Assembly: GCA_027020785.1 (NCBI GenBank)
Contig: JALUVI010000155.1
Location: forward strand, 1-37,326
Direction of reading: 5' to 3'
Source: Planctomycetota bacterium
GTDB taxonomy: Bacteria > Planctomycetota > UBA1135
DNA: 37,326 nucleotides
The translations under genes were made by a program, and so were the position numbers. Below, piece by piece: positions 36,550-37,326 of the stretch (its first letter is position 1; each line of letters opens with the position of its first letter). The notes beneath the pieces were generated by a model. The model saw only the letters and a list, made by a program, of their open reading frames with translations, was not told the DNA's origin and did not search any database.

Positions 36550-37326
36550 TGGCCGGCGTCCCCCTCGCCCGCGCGCTCGCGCAGCGCTCCGACTCGGAAC
36601 TGCTGGACCTGCACGACCGCTGGGTCGGCGGCGCGCCGCCGCGGGGGCGCGCGGCGCTGCTGCAGGAGCTGCGCAACGCCCTCGCCGACCCGGCCCGGGT
36701 GCGCGGCGAGGTCGCGGCCCTGTCCGACGAGGAGCAGGCCGTGTTCGAGGCCCTGTGCGCCCGCATCGGACCGACCGAGACGGCGCGGTTGCGCGAGGAC
36801 CTCGGGCCGGCCGCGCGCCGCAACGGCGACCTGGTGTCGTTGCTCGCCGACCTCCTCGCTCGTGGTCTGGTCGCGCGGCTCGCCGCCCGCAGCCCCGGCG
36901 CCGAGCCGCGGTGGGCGGTGCCGCGCGAAGTCGCCGCTGCGTTGCGCGCTCCGCGCACGGCTCCGGAAGGCGGCCCGCCGGCGCTGTCGCTCCTGGACTG
37001 GCTCGAGCGCAGGGCCGGGCAGACCGGCGGCGCGGCGCGCAAGCTCTACCGCCTGGTCGCCGACGAAGGCGGCATCCGCGCCCGCGTCGCCGGGCTGGAG
37101 GCGCCGCATCGTGAAGCGGTGCGCCGTCTCGCCGTGGACCACGGCGGGCTGCTCGCCTGGGACCGCGTGGACGAGCTCGGGGCGGGGGACGCGGAGGCCT
37201 TGGTCGAGGCCCTGGCCGGCGCCAGCCTCGGCGCCGCCGGCGAGCTCGACCTCGAGGACTTCGGTCTGCGCCAGCGCGGCCGGGTCGTCGCCCTGTTCCA
37301 CGAGGTCGTCGTCGCCGTACTGCAGG
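36549..37326 (+). CDS. Helicase-associated protein, N-terminal part
   Basis: An open frame of 259 codons from ATG 36549 to the window's end, with strong G/C third-position bias. The translation begins MAGVPLARALAQRSDSELLD and continues helix-rich (ALLQELRNALADPARVRGE; LSDEEQAVFEALCARIG; LVSLLADLLARGLVARL; VPREVAAALRAP). The pattern of repeated winged-helix-like segments is like the helicase-associated proteins found beside bacterial XPB genes (often named for an XPB/Ssl2-like N-terminal domain). The start overlaps the helicase stop (TGATG). It is truncated by the window, so I cannot see the C-terminal part. It is possibly a partner of the XPB-type helicase. Confidence 0.8.
   Translation, partial: MAGVPLARALAQRSDSELLDLHDRWVGGAPPRGRAALLQELRNALADPARVRGEVAALSDEEQAVFEALCARIGPTETARLREDLGPAARRNGDLVSLLADLLARGLVARLAARSPGAEPRWAVPREVAAALRAPRTAPEGGPPALSLLDWLERRAGQTGGAARKLYRLVADEGGIRARVAGLEAPHREAVRRLAVDHGGLLAWDRVDELGAGDAEALVEALAGASLGAAGELDLEDFGLRQRGRVVALFHEVVVAVLQ

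Overview
The window is about 37 kb of very GC-rich (roughly three-quarters G+C by eye), tightly packed bacterial chromosome. Nearly all of it is coding. Neighbouring genes on one strand often share bases at their start/stop junctions (ATGA, GTGA, TTGA, TGATG). There are 28 protein genes; the first (thiC) and last (a helicase-associated protein) run off the ends. I see no rRNA, tRNA, CRISPR array, insertion sequence or phage gene. The organism is unlikely to be a well-studied model. High GC, many secreted propeller/HEAT/TPR proteins, and a UvrA-like protein built of two UvrA units in tandem would fit Planctomycetota or a similar deep, high-GC Gram-negative lineage. That placement is an inference of low certainty.

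Layout. 1-3100: the end of thiC, a secreted beta-propeller on the minus strand, then an OsmC-type protein overlapping trpS. 3125-4900 (minus): rnpA, yidD and a secreted PD40 propeller gene, with no rpmH or yidC where they are usually found. 4899-6704 (plus): L-lysine 6-transaminase, preceded by an in-frame, coding-like extension of 157 codons. 6676-17473 (minus): a long array reading tig, clpP, clpX, an M1-peptidase-like pseudoenzyme, a DHH phosphoesterase, rlmN and a 1225-residue secreted HExxH/TPR protein. A HEAT/TPR-like secreted protein lies upstream of tig. 18945-21780: mnmG facing purC. A sulfotransferase gene lies just upstream of purC. 23026-26486 (plus): aroA, a HEAT-repeat lipoprotein and galE. 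26786-37326 (plus): M28 peptidase, PBP4-type D-Ala-D-Ala carboxypeptidase, inositol-monophosphatase-family enzyme, double UvrA-like ATPase, XPB-type helicase and a partial helicase-associated protein, all joined by overlaps.

Functionally the minus block is a protein-quality-control operon (trigger factor, ClpP, ClpX) that runs on into envelope and RNA-modification genes. The last plus block joins envelope hydrolases to a DNA-repair-like pair (UvrA-like plus XPB). The observations most worth a second look are: the UvrA-like protein, whose second half keeps zinc-finger cysteines but has lost its ATPase motifs; the M1-like protein beside clpX that has lost its metal ligands; the multi-domain HExxH protein; the extension ahead of lysine transaminase, which may be a ThiE/TenI remnant; and a recurring TANNNT-like box placed 6-7 nt before start codons, which suggests leaderless transcription.
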